DNA of 6,269 bases from Candidatus Atribacteria bacterium (lineage in GTDB: Bacteria; Atribacterota; JALVIU01), in NCBI GenBank assembly GCA_027028665.1, contig JALVIU010000030.1, positions 1-6,269 of the forward strand. The letters are read 5' to 3'. The notes beneath the pieces are model-generated. The model made no database searches. It saw only the letters and a program-made list of their open reading frames with translations, and was not told the origin of the DNA. Of this stretch, positions 5,067-6,269 are shown piece after piece. Positions within the stretch are counted from its first letter, which is position 1; each line of letters starts with the position of its first letter. Position numbers and translations under genes: made by a program.

Positions 5067-6269
5067 TTAGAACCCATGCTCTGCAAACCTCTTTAGTCTT
5101 TCAAAGCGTTCCTTTACATCCTCTTCTGCCTTTTTAAAGAGCATCTCTGCCCTCTCCGGGAATAGCGTCTTAAGACCTGCAAATCTTACCTCTCCATTCA
5201 TGAAATCTATAAGTTTTCCATTTAGCTCTTTTGGTCCATCAAGACGGAATGGGTTCTTTCCTTCTGCTTTTAAACGTGGGTCATATCTATATATTGGCCA
5301 GTATCCACAATCTACTGCTTCTTTTTCTTCACGAATAGAGAACATACCTTTCTTTATACCATGTGCAATACATGGAGAATAAGCAATGATAATTGATGGT
5401 CCTTTGTAGGATTCTGCCTCCTTAAATGCCTTAAATGTCTGAGCAAAGTTTGCACCAAGTGCCACCTGAGCCACATAGACATAGCCATAGGTCATTGCCA
5501 TAAGGCCAAGTTCCTTTTTCTTAATATACTTTCCTGCTGCTGCAAATTTTGCCATGGCACCAGTCTGTGTAGCCTTGGATGCCTGTCCACCTGTATTGGA
5601 ATATACCTCTGTATCAAGTACCAGTACATTTACATCCTCACCAGATGCAAGCACATGATCAAGACCACCATATCCTATATCATATGCCCATCCATCTCCA
5701 CCTATGATCCACACAGATTTCTTGATAAAGTACTCTTTATTTTCATAAAGTTCATTTAGGATCTCTTTTAATCTTCCTTTTGCATCTTTATGCGCAAGAA
5801 GAATAGCCCTTCTAAGCTCTGTGTTAAGTTCCTTTGTCTTTTCTGGGTCATCTATATTCTCAATCCATGAGGTAAAGAGATTTCTAAGCTCATCACCTAC
5901 ACCTAATGACATGGCCTCTTTCATAAGGGCTGCCATGCTCTCTCTTGTATTTTTTATACCAAGTGCTATACCATATCCATATTCTGCATTGTCCTCAAAT
6001 AGGGAATTGGCCCAGGCAGGTCCTTTTCCTTCTTTATTCATACAGTATGGTGTAGACGGTGCAGTTCCTCCATATATGGATGAACACCCTGTAGCATTTG
6101 CTATTACCATCCTGTCTCCGAATAACTGTGTTGCAAGCTTGATGTAAGGTGTTTCACCACATCCTGCACATGCACCAGAGAACTCAAACAAAGGTCTATT
6201 AAACATAGCATTTGTAAAGTTGTTATCTCCGATAGGATTTCTATCTGGTAAGCTCTCTGCAAATTCCCA
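5067..6269 (-). CDS. nifJ: Pyruvate:ferredoxin (flavodoxin) oxidoreductase, C-terminal part; 5' end beyond the window
   Basis: These are the last 400 residues of a single-chain pyruvate:ferredoxin oxidoreductase, which decarboxylates pyruvate with CoA to acetyl-CoA and CO2 and reduces ferredoxin. Whole enzymes are about 1,170-1,200 aa, so roughly the C-terminal third is seen. The frame is open through the right edge; the ATG at 6206 is internal, since SLPDRNPIGDNNF just before it matches the family linker. Counting from the edge, GACAGCGETPY gives C34 and C37, NATGCSSIYGG gives C62, and YSPCIAHG gives C300: these are the expected ligands of the [4Fe-4S] cluster next to thiamine diphosphate. 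The cofactor-binding motif is GDGWAYDIGYGG (191-202) with DTEVYSNTGGQ (219-229). The terminator directly follows, so this gene ends its own transcript. It indicates anaerobic central metabolism. All visible key residues are intact. Confidence 0.97.
   Translation of the reverse strand, partial: WEFAESLPDRNPIGDNNFTNAMFNRPLFEFSGACAGCGETPYIKLATQLFGDRMVIANATGCSSIYGGTAPSTPYCMNKEGKGPAWANSLFEDNAEYGYGIALGIKNTRESMAALMKEAMSLGVGDELRNLFTSWIENIDDPEKTKELNTELRRAILLAHKDAKGRLKEILNELYENKEYFIKKSVWIIGGDGWAYDIGYGGLDHVLASGEDVNVLVLDTEVYSNTGGQASKATQTGAMAKFAAAGKYIKKKELGLMAMTYGYVYVAQVALGANFAQTFKAFKEAESYKGPSIIIAYSPCIAHGIKKGMFSIREEKEAVDCGYWPIYRYDPRLKAEGKNPFRLDGPKELNGKLIDFMNGEVRFAGLKTLFPERAEMLFKKAEEDVKERFERLKRFAEHGF

Noticed and set aside
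5200-6147. Plus-strand open frames at 5200-5382 and 5821-6147
   Set aside because: Both are antisense to the highly conserved pyruvate:ferredoxin oxidoreductase sequence and have no features of their own.
5067-6206. The oxidoreductase fragment as a complete 379-aa gene, for example a separate beta subunit
   Set aside because: The frame stays open for 21 more codons to the edge, and those codons match the linker of single-chain enzymes. The long C-terminal extension after the YSPCIAHG motif also fits the one-polypeptide form.
1-6269. CRISPR array, insertion sequence or other mobile element
   Set aside because: No regularly spaced direct repeats, transposase motifs, terminal inverted repeats or shift in codon use were seen.

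Overview
The window is A+T-rich and gene-dense, and every gene I can support lies on the minus strand. The genes suggest an anaerobic, low-G+C bacterium, possibly a thermophile from or near the Clostridia. The evidence is a one-polypeptide pyruvate:ferredoxin oxidoreductase, an oxygen-sensitive radical SAM enzyme, MreB/MreC typical of rod-shaped bacteria, Shine-Dalgarno sites of the GGAGG type, and heavy use of ATA and AGA/AGG codons. The lineage is an inference; no rRNA or marker gene is present to settle it.

Reading in the direction of transcription (right to left): (1) 6269-5067 is the C-terminal third of a NifJ-type pyruvate:ferredoxin oxidoreductase, cut by the right window edge and closed by a strong intrinsic terminator (5053-5019). 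(2) A 120-bp intergenic gap follows, holding that terminator and then a good sigma-70-like promoter (TTGCAT, 16 bp, TATAAT). (3) From 4946 to the left edge runs one tightly packed cluster of seven genes with gaps of about 2 to 17 bp: a membrane-anchored 189-aa protein, a 60-aa protein of unknown function, the AMMECR1-domain protein (AmmeMemoRadiSam protein A), the AmmeMemoRadiSam radical SAM enzyme, an MreB-type actin homologue, MreC, and an M16 zinc peptidase cut by the left window edge.

The layout strongly suggests one operon, because no terminator or space for a promoter is visible between the seven genes. It joins two modules not normally described together: the widely conserved but functionally unresolved AMMECR1/radical SAM pair, and the elongasome scaffold MreB-MreC. 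The third member of the AmmeMemoRadiSam set (Memo) is absent here, and mreD, which usually follows mreC, is replaced by the M16 peptidase. The MreB is divergent at nucleotide-pocket positions. Apart from the 120-bp gap described above, no non-coding stretch is longer than about 20 bases. I see no RNA genes, mobile elements, CRISPR arrays or attachment sites.
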